Assembly (NCBI GenBank): GCA_005656395.1
Contig: SRSI01000048.1
Location: 2,328,568-2,392,567, forward strand
Length of the DNA: 64,000 nt
Direction of reading: 5' to 3'
Source: Strongyloides papillosus
Taxonomy: Eukaryota; Nematoda; Chromadorea; Rhabditida; Strongyloididae
The translations under genes and the position numbers were made by a program. Of the stretch, positions 9,960 through 21,689 are shown piece after piece. The notes beneath the pieces are model-generated. The model ran no database searches, had not been told where the DNA came from, and worked only from the letters and a program-made list of their open reading frames with translations. The first letter of the stretch is position 1. Each line of letters begins with the position of its first letter.

Positions 9960-11403
9960 CAGGGTGTCTCATAATTAACTCCCCACCTGCGAGAGCTTAT
10001 AACTTTTTTCTACGAAGAGATAAAAACGTGAAATTTTGCAGGTTAGTAGAACTAAGAGACAATATTTTTTATTTTTTTATTTTTAAAAAATTATGGTCCC
10101 ATTCGGACTTATGGCCATTTTAAAAAAATTTGTTTTTTTCGCCTTTATGAGTACGTAACTTTTTTATATGAAGAGATATTTAGATGATTCTTTTACAGAT
10201 CGAAAGCTTAACTTCTTTTGTACAAGAATCCTCAATATCATAAATATTGAACTTCATTAACATTGTTTAATTTTTAATTAAAACAAAAAAACCACGATTT
10301 TTGTCAAAATTTCATAGTTTTTTCAAAATTAAAGCTCATTGAGAAGATTCTCGCAAAAGCTTTATCAATATTCTAATAGAGTAAACGAAGCTCTATCTAA
10401 CTGTAATAATCTTGTTTCTTGGTAATAAGTTCCAAGAAAGTTATGACAATTCAAAAATAGTATAATTTTTCATTTTCGTTAGCATTTGAAAAAAAGTATG
10501 CTATTTCTTTCAATTTTTTAACATCGATAATAATTCTTTATTGAAAGTAGTTGAAATATCATTTTATTTTTTATTGCTAATTGTTTATATTTCGAACATA
10601 AATCCAATGAGAACAAAGTCGAAAATACGAAATTTTTGAAAGATGCATAAAGATGCTCTTATAAGGCAATTGTTATGTAAAATAGTATAAAACGCAGATA
10701 AATTGTAATAAATGTTAAGAAAAATGATTTTTAAAAAAATTTAAGTAATAAAAATTATTGGAGTTGTTTTGCCCAAATATGGACAAATGAGCAATATACC
10801 GTAAATTAGCATACTTTATTGATGAAAATAATACTATTAGGTATTGAATATGTTAAAAAATAGTGTTTATAACTTAATTTTTTACCAAAAGTACGAAATT
10901 TGTAATCTTTGGTAAATCATAACTTTCGTCAATGTCCTTTGATTTTAATATCATTATACTCATTCGATAGACCTTCGTTAACTTTATTAGAATAATGGTA
11001 AAACATTTGTGATAATTTTCTCAATGAGCATTAATTTTGAAAAAAAACACGAAATTTAGCAAAAATCGTGGTTTTTTGTTTTAATTAAAAATTAAACAAT
11101 GTTAATGAAGTTCAATGTTTATGATATTGAAAATTCTAGCACAAAAAAAGTTGAGCTTTCGATCTGTAAAAGAATCATTTCAATATCTCATCATATAAAA
11201 AAGTTAAGTGCTCAGAGAGACAAAAAAAATACACTTTTTTAAAATGACTATAAGTCCTCATAGGGCCATAATTATTTAAAAATAAAAAAAATAAAAAATA
11301 TCGTCTCTTAGTTCTATTAATCTCCAAAATTTCACGTTTATATCTCTTTATATAAAAAAGTTTTTAACGCTCGCAGGTGGAGAGTTAATTATGAGACATC
11401 CTG
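9960..11403. mobile_element. Long-inverted-repeat (fold-back) transposon, mariner-type ends
   Basis: The element begins CAGGGTGTCTCATAATTAAC and ends with its inverted copy (GAGACATCCTG), flanked by TA on both sides (9958-9959, 11404-11405). The arms are inverted copies of each other for roughly 500 bp each, with about 80-85% identity by eye, so almost the entire 1,444 bp can fold into one hairpin. There is no transposase frame. TA target duplication and CAGGG ends fit non-autonomous Tc1/mariner-type elements. A related element sits at 42806. Confidence 0.8.
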
Positions 11404-11405
11404 TA

Positions 11406-12720
11406 TATAAAAAAAAATCTTAAATCTTTTACAGATATCCAATATCTTCAATGAATTCTTACTAGAATAAAAAAATCTTTCACCACATTTAGAGGTGGAA
11501 AACGTAAATCTTATGGAAGAAAATTCTTTTACATAGTTCTTTAGGAACATGTTCAAAAGTATTTAAGTTTTTTTTAACCACTTTTTTGTCTATGAAATGA
11601 AGAAAAAATGGTTTTTTTTATTTTAATACGACATTTAAACTAATTTTTTAATAATTATAAATCCTTTCTTCAATTTAACACTTTTTTTTAGAAATTATTT
11701 TGTTATTTTTACTAAGGATTACAGTTAAAAAGCTTTATTTTCTTTAAAACAAAAATTTATGAGTAGATCAATTTAGTTATATTAATTTTCATTGAATATT
11801 TTTTCTATTTCAATTAATTCACTTCCTCTTTTCTTCTATAAAAATTATATTGAAGCATGAAATGTGGAATTTAAAAACAAAACTCAATATTTATATATTT
11901 GCATATTTATATAATATAAATTCTTTTTCATTTCAAAATAGTTATCAAAATGCGATTCAGTATGTTGTTGAAAGAAGATGTATTAAGAAATATTGGAATT
12001 ATATAAATTTTATCAACAATAAATATTACATTTTTAAGCACAATTATTTTAAAATTTTTTATTATTGGTAGGTAAAAGTTGAATAAAGTTTTGTATTAAA
12101 TGATAAAACTCTGTTTTTAAAAGATTTTTTATTTTAATATCGTAATAAGATTAATTTTGTCTCTTACACTTCGCAATCATTTTCATTTAATTTTCTTTTG
12201 ATCATACATGTTTTAACATTTTATTAGTGTTATATATAAAGATGTATTTGGTAACTCTCTAGACATTAATTCTAGTTTTAATATGACATTTTAAATGTCT
12301 AGGTGTATGTTAAATTTGTTATCATTTTTAGTTGTGTTTAACCGATGAGTTGATCTAATATGTATATATATTTCTATTGTCCGATTATTTTATTCATTGT
12401 CCCTAATTGTATGAGACATCCACGTTTATACCTAATTTTTTTATTTCTATTGGTGCTTTCTCTTTATTTTATTTGAAGCAATTTTTCTATTATAACAATT
12501 TTACCACCTAATTATATTTATACTTATCAGAATTTTCTTTTAGTTGTAAACTATTGGTTGTACAATTATTTAATTGTACCACGACTTATTAGTCATTTAA
12601 ATACTAACAAACATAGAGAATCTTCTTACCGAAAAGAGTATTGAGTAAATTAGCAGTTTTGACACATTAAAAAGGGAGGGGGTAGGTTTAGTGGTTCATT
12701 ATTCTCTATGGTATTTTTAG
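11406..12720. other. Gene-free AT-rich stretch before the Argonaute
   Basis: No coding, repeat or RNA signal is clear. A 73-codon frame at 11850-12071 is Asn/Ile/Tyr/Phe/Lys-rich, as chance frames in this base composition are, and has no leader or domain. The end of this stretch (CTATGGTATTTTTAG at 12706-12720) is a good splice acceptor for the following exon. A first Argonaute exon should lie in or beyond this stretch but I cannot identify it. Confidence 0.4.
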
Positions 12721-14975
12721 ATTGCTATTAATAGCGACCCTGTTTACTATCCAAAGAGGGCTCCAGGATCTGCGGGAAGAACTGTAAAGTTGTTCACCAA
12801 CTACTTTGGACTTGAGTTAGGTAACGCCCAGGGAACAGTCGTTTACCAATATGAGATTGATATCATAAAAATCTTGAACAATGGCAAAAAAGTCATTGTC
12901 AACAAGAAGAAAGAAGCTGGGGCAGAGACGAATGAGTAAGTTTTACGCTGTAGTATTATGAGTTTACATACATTTTTAGTTACTTGGAACAAATGTCCAG
13001 AAGAAGTTTGGTCGCTTTATGGCCAGCTTTTCATGAAGTCTTGGAGAAACACCAAATTGCTAGACCAGCTTCGTCCATTACTGATTTTAATAGGATTTTG
13101 TACATGTTGGATCCTATCCATGTAAATTTTACGGACGAGGATAAGAAGAATGAATTCTTCACATTATTTTTGGATAAAGCCGATTTCCCTGATGAGGTCG
13201 TTAGTTCTGATGAATCAAAAGATGTTGAGAAGTTGGAATACAACATCAGATTCACGAATGAGTTTGAGGCTGCGGATCCAATCTTTTCTGATAGTGTTTT
13301 GGATCGCGACGGTGTTCAATACCTCGCTTTGTTGCAGTCGATGATGATGAGTTTGGATGAGGAGAATATCTCTATCTATGAGAACGGAAAAAATTACCTT
13401 ACCCGTCCTTTAAGTCACGGATTCAAGGAGTCGGACATCCCGGAGTTGCATGGAGGCAAGAGACTTGGAATTGGCTCTCAAAAATCTGTTAAACTCATCG
13501 AAGGTTCTAAGGACGAAGCTGGGATTTCATTGGCTATTGACACCAAGAGAACAGCCTTCCACGAGCCAATGCCTTTGTCGGATAAATTCAACGCTTTATT
13601 GGCTAGCCTAAGAGGTGGTGCAGGCAAATTCACCGATGCAAATGTCAAGAAGGTAATTGACAACATGAAAGGATTAGCTTGCCACTGCGTTCATTTGAAG
13701 AACAGGATCGTAATTGTCTCAAATATCTCCACTGAGACAGCAAGTAGTAAGAAGATTGCTATTGATGGGAAAAATTGCTCGGTCGCCGATTACTACAAGA
13801 TGAAGTACAACATAACGCTTAGAAATCCTAACCTCCCATTGGTCGTCCAAAAGAAAATCTTCAAAGGTAACAAGGAGGAATGCTACTATCCCATGGAGTT
13901 GCTAAACGTTGCTGAATTCCAACGTGTTGGACAGAATGCCCAGACACCCGAGCAAATCTCTGCCATGATAAGACAATATGCTACTTCTCCACGTAAGAGA
14001 CTCTCTGAAATTCACAACCTTTTCTCTGCTTTCCAATTAACCTCAAGTAAGCACCCTGTAGAAGTCAGTATCACCGCCGAAGGAAGACAACTAAAGCCTC
14101 CAACCCTCCTCTGCAGAAATAACAAATCTACTGATATTAAAAACGAGGAGGGGACATGGAAATTGAGAAAAGGCACAGTCTTCAATAAACCATCTAGAAT
14201 CTCTGACTGGCGCGCTGTTTTGATCCAAGGCAATGGGAGACACGATGTTAATATGGAGATTGCTGATACATTTATTAAAATGTACTTCAATAGTGCTCGT
14301 TGGCATGGTGTCAAGATTACCGACTGTGCTGAAATATGCCAATGTATTCCAAACGAGAAGGAACTTTTGAATCTCTTTGACTACTTGAAGGAGCATAAGA
14401 CTGGATTTGCTTTGTTTATGACATCCGACAGCGTTACAAACCTCCATAACTTAATAAAGTTATATGAGAGACAGTACGAAATACCGACACAGGATCTCAA
14501 ACATAGTACTGTCTCCAAAATTGTCAAGCATAATCAATACAGAGCATTGGAGAACATAATCATGAAGTCCAATGTTAAGAAGGGTGGTCATAACTTTGAC
14601 CTTAAAGATGTTATCAAACCGGATACAATGATAGTGGGAATTGGTTTTAACCACATAATTAATGGTGGTGAGGACAGTTTATCTGTTGTTGGTTATGCTG
14701 CCAACACAAGAAAAATTCCAAGTGAATTCGCTGGGGATGTACACTACATCCAATTTGCTAGAGATGGAAAGATTGAATTCTATGACAAGGTCATCCAAAA
14801 TACTGTCAAGAACTTCAAAGCTTCACGTGGAATTTTACCAAAAGAAATTTTTATCTATCGTACTTCCGGAAGTGAGGGAAGATACAACGTTTATTACATC
14901 AATGAAATTCCATACATCAAGGCAAAGATCAAGCAATATGCTCCAGGAGCAAAGCTTGTCATCATTGTTGTTTGA
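12721..14975 (+). CDS. WAGO-type Argonaute, slicer-dead, lacking the PIWI C-terminus
   Basis: Two exons (12721-12935 and 12980-14975) encode about 736 residues. The first, after a splice acceptor, gives the N domain (GSAGRTVKLFTNYFGLELGN). The second (numbered from 12984) gives linker L1 (~150-175), PAZ (~200-315, with VADYYKMKYNITLRN and ELLNVAEFQRV), Mid (~370-460) and the first half of PIWI. Catalytic residues are absent: the GxDVxH position reads GIGFNH and YRDG reads YRTSGSEGR, so it cannot slice, as is usual for nematode WAGOs that bind secondary siRNAs. PIWI stops at LVIIVV with TGA, just where the conserved QK.H..RF segment should follow, losing about 120 residues. No start Met is seen. 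GC content and codon use are higher than in neighbouring sequence. It is either an expressed truncated Argonaute or a young pseudogene. Confidence 0.8.
12936..12979 (+). other. Intron of the Argonaute gene (44 bp)
   Basis: GTAAGTTTTACG at the donor and CATTTTTAG at the acceptor. Splicing joins GA|T TAC TTG and keeps frame between the N-domain exon and the long second exon; retention would stop translation inside it. Confidence 0.8.
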
Positions 14976-15470
14976 AAAAGCACACAGTGTGAGATTTCTT
15001 ATTTTTTGGGTTTAATTTTAAATTTTTTTTTTGTATTTTTAATTGTATTTTTATGTATATTTATATTTGCTATGTTTATTGTATTATATAGGAGAAGAAC
15101 AAAGTTTTTTGAAGCAAGAAAGATAATTTGAAAGATTAGGAGAATATTTTGAACTTATATATGAGAAAAATTGAAGGTTATAGTGATCAAACCATGTAAT
15201 TTTATTGTATATAGTGTTGTATATTATGTATATTGTATTTTATAAATTTAAAAATTACTAAAATAAAATAATGATTGTACTGTATTATTGATTAAAATTA
15301 AACTTACTTATTGTTTTTGTTTTTCGTTTCAAAATTACTTATGTTTTTGCGTTGAGATATTGTCACCCGTAGATTGTTACAATTTATATGCCCTAGAATT
15401 TATTTTTTTTTCTTATTTTGATATTATTTTCTTGGATAGATAATTTATTGTACATCATGTTTTCAGATCA
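14976..15470. other. Downstream flank of the truncated Argonaute
   Basis: The first ~30 bases after the TGA still resemble the missing PIWI motif in shifted frames (AAAAAGCACACAGTG..AGATTTCTT, compare K-K-H-T-V-R-F-L). After about 15010 the sequence is simple AT-rich DNA with no further PIWI sequence. Confidence 0.45.
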
Positions 15471-15471
15471 T

Positions 15472-15690
15472 GCTAACGTATGGTGTCAGCTGTAAAATTT
15501 CACTGGTAAGAATTAAAATTCTTACTTTTCGTAGTTTAGCAAGTCACGAACATGAAAATGATGATATAATTACTGTTAGAAAACCTGTTGATTATAAGCC
15601 AGGATAGGATATTTTATGCTTGCGGAAACTCATATTTAAAATTGAGTGGTATACGTTTAGATTGGTTGTTTGGTGATGGATAGAAAAGAC
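15472..15690 (+). pseudogene. Possible decayed coding fragment
   Basis: One frame reads through ASHEHENDDIITVRKPVDYK, then a TAG and a frameshift, then ACGNSYLKLSGIRLDWLFGD, then further stops. The composition is more protein-like than that of surrounding DNA. The family is unknown, and its position just before the membrane-protein pseudogene may be coincidental. Confidence 0.3.
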
Positions 15691-15982
15691 CGTTCGCTGA
15701 AATCTAGATAGTAAAATGGTTTGTTTTTAATCTTTATTGTAATTCTGATAAATAATTAAATATTTTAACTATATTGAATTTTAATTTTTTTCACTACTAT
15801 ACATTTTAATGCAATATTATAGCATTATTTTCTCCAAACCAAAAATTTTGAATGTAAGATTGAATAACATATTATCGATAATAATATTTACTGAGATTTT
15901 GATAATAATTTTGTGTTATATTAAAATTTCGTATGAAAAAAAATATTATATAATCGGTAGATTTTTTCCACAAATTATCACA

Positions 15983-17397
15983 ATGTTTGTTAAGTTCTAC
16001 TTGTTGAGTGCTGCTTTGGTTTTGATGCCACTACCAATACAGTCTCAAGGATAACATGATGACAATCTATCTTTCGACGTTTCTGAGAATATCGATGGAT
16101 CAAAGTTTTCAGTTGATTTAGAAGTAAAAAAATCTTCTGATATAGTACTGGTAAAATGCTCTAATGTTGGTTATTTGCATGGAAATTCTGGTTATAAATT
16201 TACAACCATTAATGATGTAGGTAAATATAAAAATTTAGCTTCTTCGACATCATTAAAATATATATGGGTGCCATTTTTGAATAAATTATTTAACTCAGCA
16301 CGATTTAGTTGTGAAGAAATTACAATTAAACATGGTGATGTTTTCTCTCCCATGATAGGTTGGACTTATAATGTTAAATGGAATAACGCTAGGGAGGATA
16401 AAACCAGAATAAATTTAAATTATATGGACGACCCATTTCCAAAAACTCATTCTAAATGTCACAATAAAACTGAAAATTTGTAAATTGTGTCTAGGGATAA
16501 AGATAACGACATGGCAGTGATAATTAATCCACGAGATGACAAGAATTTTTATGCAAATCAGGAGTTTTATTACTTTAAAAAGCCTGAAGAAAATGATGGA
16601 AGAAAGATTATAGAAAATTGTGGTAAATATAGAGGATACAAGAATCAACCACATTTCAATTTACCTGATTACAGTGATAATTCTACTATTGATGAAGTAA
16701 AGAAAATTATTATTAATGAGTCATATTATGAAAAAGAGAAAAAGATTAAGATAAATCTTAAGGTAGGAGATGATATAAAGTTTTATCGTAATGAAATAAT
16801 ATTTCTATCAAGAATGAAATATGCTGAAAGCGAGCTTATAGATATTGAAAATTCTATTCAAAAAATAAATTCAATTTTTGTTATTAAAGGATTCGATTTA
16901 GTGAAGCTGGTGTACAATCATTTAGATGCTACATGATACAATGAAGTATCCCAACTATGCTATTTTGGACCAGCCTCCAAAAATATTACAATTGACAAAT
17001 ATTATGGCGTAAAGCTGCTCGTTTTTTTAATTCAAACTGCTCTATTTATTTTATGAATGTTGGTTACTTGGATAAGATAATTTATGATGAAGTAGAAGGA
17101 AGCATTGATAGAAGTTTAGATTTTATATCTTTTGGAAGAGAAGATGATTGTGGTTGTTTTTGTTAAAAAAATTTTAATTGTATCTACAAGACTTTAGATG
17201 GAACTATAACAATTTCTAACAAATATGATCATCAGGACATAAGTGTTAATGTGTGCAATATTAATTCTTACCATTCCATGATTAATAGGAAAAGTAACAT
17301 TTTCAGAAGTTCTTGAATAATCTTTGGAGTTTCTATATTATTTTTATTGATACTTATAGCAGTTATAATAATAATAGTTGTTAGAAAACGCCGCTAG
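15983..17397 (+). pseudogene. Type I membrane protein pseudogene
   Basis: About 470 codons follow one register from ATG at 15983 to TAG at 17395-17397, apart from one frameshift near 17010-17030. In-frame stops are TAA (16052), TAA (16481), TGA (16934), TAA (17164) and TGA (17314). The start is a signal peptide (FVKFYLLSAALVLMPLPIQS). The extracellular part has scattered Cys and a CGCFC-like cluster near the end (17149-17163). The end is a transmembrane helix (GVSILFLLILIAVIIIIVV) followed by RKRR and stop. So the ancestral product was a single-pass surface protein with a tiny cytoplasmic tail. I do not recognise the ectodomain. With five stops and a shift the gene is dead, yet still fully legible. 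Confidence 0.72.
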
Positions 17398-18750
17398 TAT
17401 TCTTGTGTGAAAGTGGATACTATACTTTTTTAATTATTAAAAAACGCAAACAAAAACAAGTATGCATCAAAATATCGATAAATAATAATTTTGTTTAAAA
17501 TAATATCATGATTAATTGTATTTGTAATTTTATTTAAACAAAAAATAAAATGTTTGTGTAATTGATCTATTTTTTTAATCTAATTTTAAAATCAAAAAAT
17601 ACTGTTTTTACTAATTATTTGATATTGTAACTTTTTGTATATTAAGAATTTAATATACATTGTAAAAATTTAAATTTACTATAAAAATTGAAATTATAAA
17701 AAAGAATATAGTTTCTGTTTTCATGAATTGTCTCAAAAGCACATCAAATATGGTAAAATCAACAAAATGACACAATAAGTTTCTAAAACATTGACATTAT
17801 AGTTATTGGAGTCAATCTCAAGAAAAGTGCTAAAATAATTGATAAAAACATTATTGAAAACGATTTTAAAATTTATATTTTGCTTAAAAGTTACATTTTT
17901 ATCGTTACTTCATTCTCTTAAATCTTTTCAATTAAACATTTTCCACAACTACCAGTATTTACTGGATCTGAAAAATGTTAATATAAAAATTGGATTTAAA
18001 TTAGTTTTATTAGTCTCGATAAATGATTGAATATTTCACCACTATTAAATTTTCATTTTTTTCTTTTCCTAACTATATTATGTATCATGTATAAATCATT
18101 TTACAAATAAAATATTAGTTAAAGTTCAATTTTTAATTTTCACATTACTTTTTTAATATGAAAAATTATGTTATGATTGTATATTTTATAAAAAATTATT
18201 TTTTTCCTCTACATGTTGAGGGTTAATTTCGCTTAAAATATCTTTGTGCACTACAGCACATTTTTCACCAAACAATTCATATAAAGGAGTATAGGAATTT
18301 ATCTATAAAGTGATATTTCTTTTGGAGTTTATAATTATTGCTATATATTGTAAGTACTACTTACTTACTTAGAGATTTTTGTTACTTTCTCTTTGCAAAA
18401 AATATTTATTACAGGTTATTCCTCAGAAATTTGTCCATCGGAAACAATCGCCGTTGTCTATCAAATATGTAGGATTCAACGAAGTAGAAAAATGATTTGA
18501 ATACTGTAGGTAAAAGGGAAAAAAAAGCTACCACACAGGCTCAAATTTGTTAAATTCTCATAGAGTACACATAATCATTACTTAATCATACTTAGAATAC
18601 ATAAGGTATGAATCATTAAATAGGTGTAATAAATAAAGATAATAGAAGAAATGCTATATGTATGATATTTTAATTTTTTTTATTATTCCAAAAAAAACCT
18701 TCTAGTAAAGATATGGGATAAATAAATAACATACATTAATTCCAGAAATA
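17398..18750. other. Gene-free AT-rich stretch
   Basis: No credible gene, repeat family or RNA was recognised. The 63-codon frame at 17839-18030 looks like chance. Confidence 0.4.
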
Positions 18751-18754
18751 ATTA

Positions 18755-19350
18755 TTAACGTGACAATCCACAAATTGCACAATCATTTGAATTACCAGTG
18801 TTTTCATATGTACAGTATTGACAATTCCACAAACCACTTCCAGAACCATTATTTGATTTAGATTAATTTGGTGATGATCCACCACTTTGTGATTGAGAAC
18901 ATAGTTCCATCAATGTTTTAAAGTTAGCATTATTATCATAAAATGCCTTAATTCCCTCGCCATCTTGTTTAACAACATATAAACATACTTCTTTCATCTC
19001 GTCTATTGAAAGTTTAAGAACATCATTAGACATTAGAAATACTAAGAAATGGAAATTTTTACTTAGTTCATGAAGTTTATCCTCTCCATAGGAATGAACA
19101 ACATTAGCTATCTATGTAATATCATATGCCTCACTGATAACTAAATGATTTTCAATAGGAAAATTTAGTTGTTCATTTTTTGGTACATGAAATGTAAAGT
19201 CTGAACTTTTTGGCATACCTCCTGGGATATCAACAAACAAAAATTGGACTGGAAGAGGTTTACCATATCTTTATGAACCTCTGATTTATATTCATTCTTT
19301 TGTACAAATTGAACTTCTGTGATACACACAAAACCTAAATGTGTCTCCAC
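18755..19350 (-). pseudogene. NPL4 (NPLOC4) C-terminal pseudogene
   Basis: Reading the minus strand from 19350: HLGFVCITE, then, after a one-step frameshift near 19270, PLPVQFLFVDIPGGMPK, FPIENHL, a TAG stop, NFHFLVFLMSNDVLKL, a TAA stop, and a terminal RanBP2-type zinc finger (WNCQYCTYENTGNSNDCAIC) before TAA at 18755. This order matches the C-terminal MPN-like region plus NZF finger of NPL4, the Cdc48/p97 cofactor that delivers ubiquitinated substrates in ER-associated degradation. The finger keeps all four Cys and the ubiquitin-contact layout. The N-terminal two thirds of NPL4 are absent. One frameshift and two stops make it a pseudogene; an intact parent gene must exist elsewhere. Confidence 0.75.
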
Positions 19351-19577
19351 GTGTCGTTCAGTTTATGCTAAACCATCATTAGCGGTTTGATGAAAAACGA
19401 CATGTTACATTTTAATGTAAACTGCATAATGACATTTATATTAAAAATTTTAATTTGTGGTTTAGTTAAAAATTAGGTAAATTTTTTTTTGCATATAATG
19501 TACAATACATTCTTTTACAAAATGTCTTTGATAAAACTACACGATGTCATTTTATATAATTTTGTAATAATTATCAA
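19351..19577. other. Gene-free flank
   Basis: No feature recognised between the NPL4 remnant and the fold-back repeat. Confidence 0.35.
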
Positions 19578-19735
19578 TTTTACACAAAAATAAAATTCAG
19601 GAAAATTTTTCTTGTAATTTACAAGAAATCTCACGGATTGTGCAATTAGAGGAAAACTTTTCTTGCATAGCAGGAAATTATTTATTAAATATTGCGGGAA
19701 ACATTTTGCTTCAAATTTGAGGGAAATAGGTTTTT

Positions 19736-20350
19736 AAATTACTGTAATTTGTAGAAAAAATATTCTTGTAAATACAGGAAAAAATTTCGGTAAAAAACTT
19801 AGGAATAATATTACTGTAAATGAATAGAAAAATATTCCTGTAAAAACTCAAGAGAAATATTCCTGTAAATGGATGAAAAAAAATTCTTGTAAAAATGAAG
19901 GAAGAACATTCCTGTAAATGTAAGAAAAACATTCTTGTAAATGTAGGAAGAGCATTCTTGTAAATGCAAGAAAAGTAATCCCGTAAAAGTGAAGGAATAG
20001 TATTCTTGTAAATGCAAGAAAAATAATCCTACAAAAGTGAAGGAAAAACATTCTTGTAAACGCAAGAAAAACATTCTTGTAAATGTAGGAATAGCATTCT
20101 TGTAAATGCAAGAAAAGTAATCCTACAAAAGTGAAGGAAAAACATTCCTGTAAATGTAAGAAAAGTAATCCCGTAAAAGTGAAGGAATAGTATTCTTGTA
20201 AATGCAAGAAAAGTAATCCTACAAAAGTGAAGGAAAAACATTCCTGTAAATGTAAGAAAAACATTCTTGTAAATGTAGGAATAGCATTCTTGTAGATGCA
20301 AGAAAAGTAATCCTACAAAAGTGAAGGAAAAACATTCCTGTAAATGGGTA
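19736..20350. repeat. ~22-bp minisatellite
   Basis: About 25 or more degenerate units of the form 'aagaaaaacattcttgtaaatg' occur, with variants 'ggaatagcattcttg' and 'aaagtaatcctacaaaagtg'. Sets of three to four units repeat as higher-order blocks. Open frames on the minus strand through this block are artefacts of the unit lacking stops in some phases. Confidence 0.8.
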
Positions 20351-20489
20351 AAAAAACTTATTACAACATTACTTAAGATAATTGCAAATAAATATTAAAA
20401 TTAAAAATATAAAACAACTTTAAGATTTTATTTATTTAAATTCTCATTAACAACAATAATTAAAGATATTTATAAAAAAAAACAATATG

Positions 20490-21120
20490 ATTGCTCCAGA
20501 TTGACCGCTTTTCCCCCTTGCAATCCATGAAAGATCCCACCTGTAAACTGTGACAATTCCATTAAAATAATAAAACATAGATGATAAAACTTACCTGTGA
20601 CTGAAGGCATCTGTAGCCTACAACCTCCAAGATGACTGCCCTTCTTGTAATCCAAAAAAGATCCAAACCTGCAAATAACATTAATTCCATACTACAAAAA
20701 CTCACCTTCTGACCAAAGGCATACCTGTAGCCTACAAATCTCCAGATTGACCGCCCTTCCCCTTACAATCCATGGAAGATCCCACCTGTAAACTGTGACA
20801 ATCATATTAAAATAATAAAACATAGATGATAAAACTTACCTGTAACTGAAGGCATCTGTAGCCTACAACCTCCAAGATGACTGCCCTTCCCCCTTGCAAT
20901 CTATGGAAGATCCACACCTGTAAACTACGAAAATCATATTAAAATAATAAAACATAAATGATTAAACTTACCTGTGACTGAAGGCATCTGTAGCCTACAA
21001 CTTCCAGATTGACTGCCCTTCCTCCTTGTAATCCAAAAAAGATCCACACCTGCAAATAACATTAATTTCATACTACAAAAACTCACCTTCTGACCAAAGG
21101 CATACCTGTAGCCTACAAAT
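20490..21120 (-). repeat. Tandem exon-like units with splice consensus (26-codon repeat)
   Basis: On the minus strand, 74-80-bp segments alternate with short spacers that begin GTAAGT or GTGAGT and end TTTACAG or TTTGCAG. Inferred introns are 21050-21086 and 20669-20705 (37 bp), and 20918-20971, 20786-20839 and 20541-20594 (54 bp). Exon-like pieces are 20972-21049 and 20840-20917 (both exactly 78 bp), 20706-20785 (80 bp) and 20595-20668 (74 bp). Joined in phase 0, the two 78-bp pieces read as 26-residue repeats sharing GGRAV and LEVVGYRCLQ, and the partial piece upstream ends FVGYRYAFGQK in the same phase. The 80- and 74-bp pieces have indels and a CAA-to-TAA stop. Because 54 and 78 are multiples of three, unspliced reading is also partly open. 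Confidence 0.6.
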
Positions 21121-21689
21121 AAATAATTAAATAGCAAAAAAAAATGATAAAACCTACACTTAACTAATTAATAAATGCATTTAAAAAATGCGCAAAATAA
21201 CAATTACATTTTGATGAAAAAACAAGCGCCATGTGTAAGGATTCCACTCCAATATTCTGGATAGGATATTCGACCCGCGCTATAACACAAACAAGGACTG
21301 CTATTAGTATATCATATATATGACTCATTTAGTTGGAATTTTTGACAAATCAAATCATGTCGTTTAATTTTAAAGAGTATTTAATATATTAATTTTAATG
21401 AATTAATTTGGAAATCAAACTTCAGCGAGTTACGAAATTATATATAGTGATAATCAACCAGGAGAATATATTCAACAAAATTTTAAAGATGTACATAAAC
21501 ATTTTTTAAAAGAAATTTTAAAATTTCTAAAAAAAAACAATTCAAATTTAGTAATTGAAAATAACTTTATTAAATGCAAGATGCACGTTACCTGTTAAAT
21601 ATACAACAAGTCCTACAAAGATTTTTTACTATATTTTTTATCATATTTTTTATCATATTATCTAATATTTAAAGATTAATCCCCAAATC

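Noticed and set aside
11850..12071. 73-codon plus-strand frame
   Set aside because: It has random AT-rich composition and no supporting signal.
13031..15015. Several frames on both strands over the Argonaute
   Set aside because: They are shadows; only the main frame carries PAZ and PIWI motifs.
8849..17397. Stop-codon reassignment as an explanation for the many in-frame stops
   Set aside because: All three stops occur inside the broken frames, frameshifts accompany them, and the intact genes use normal stops and have none inside.
19711..20301. Overlapping minus-strand Phe/Leu/Gln-rich frames up to 138 codons
   Set aside because: They are products of the ~22-bp minisatellite and differ in phase along the array.
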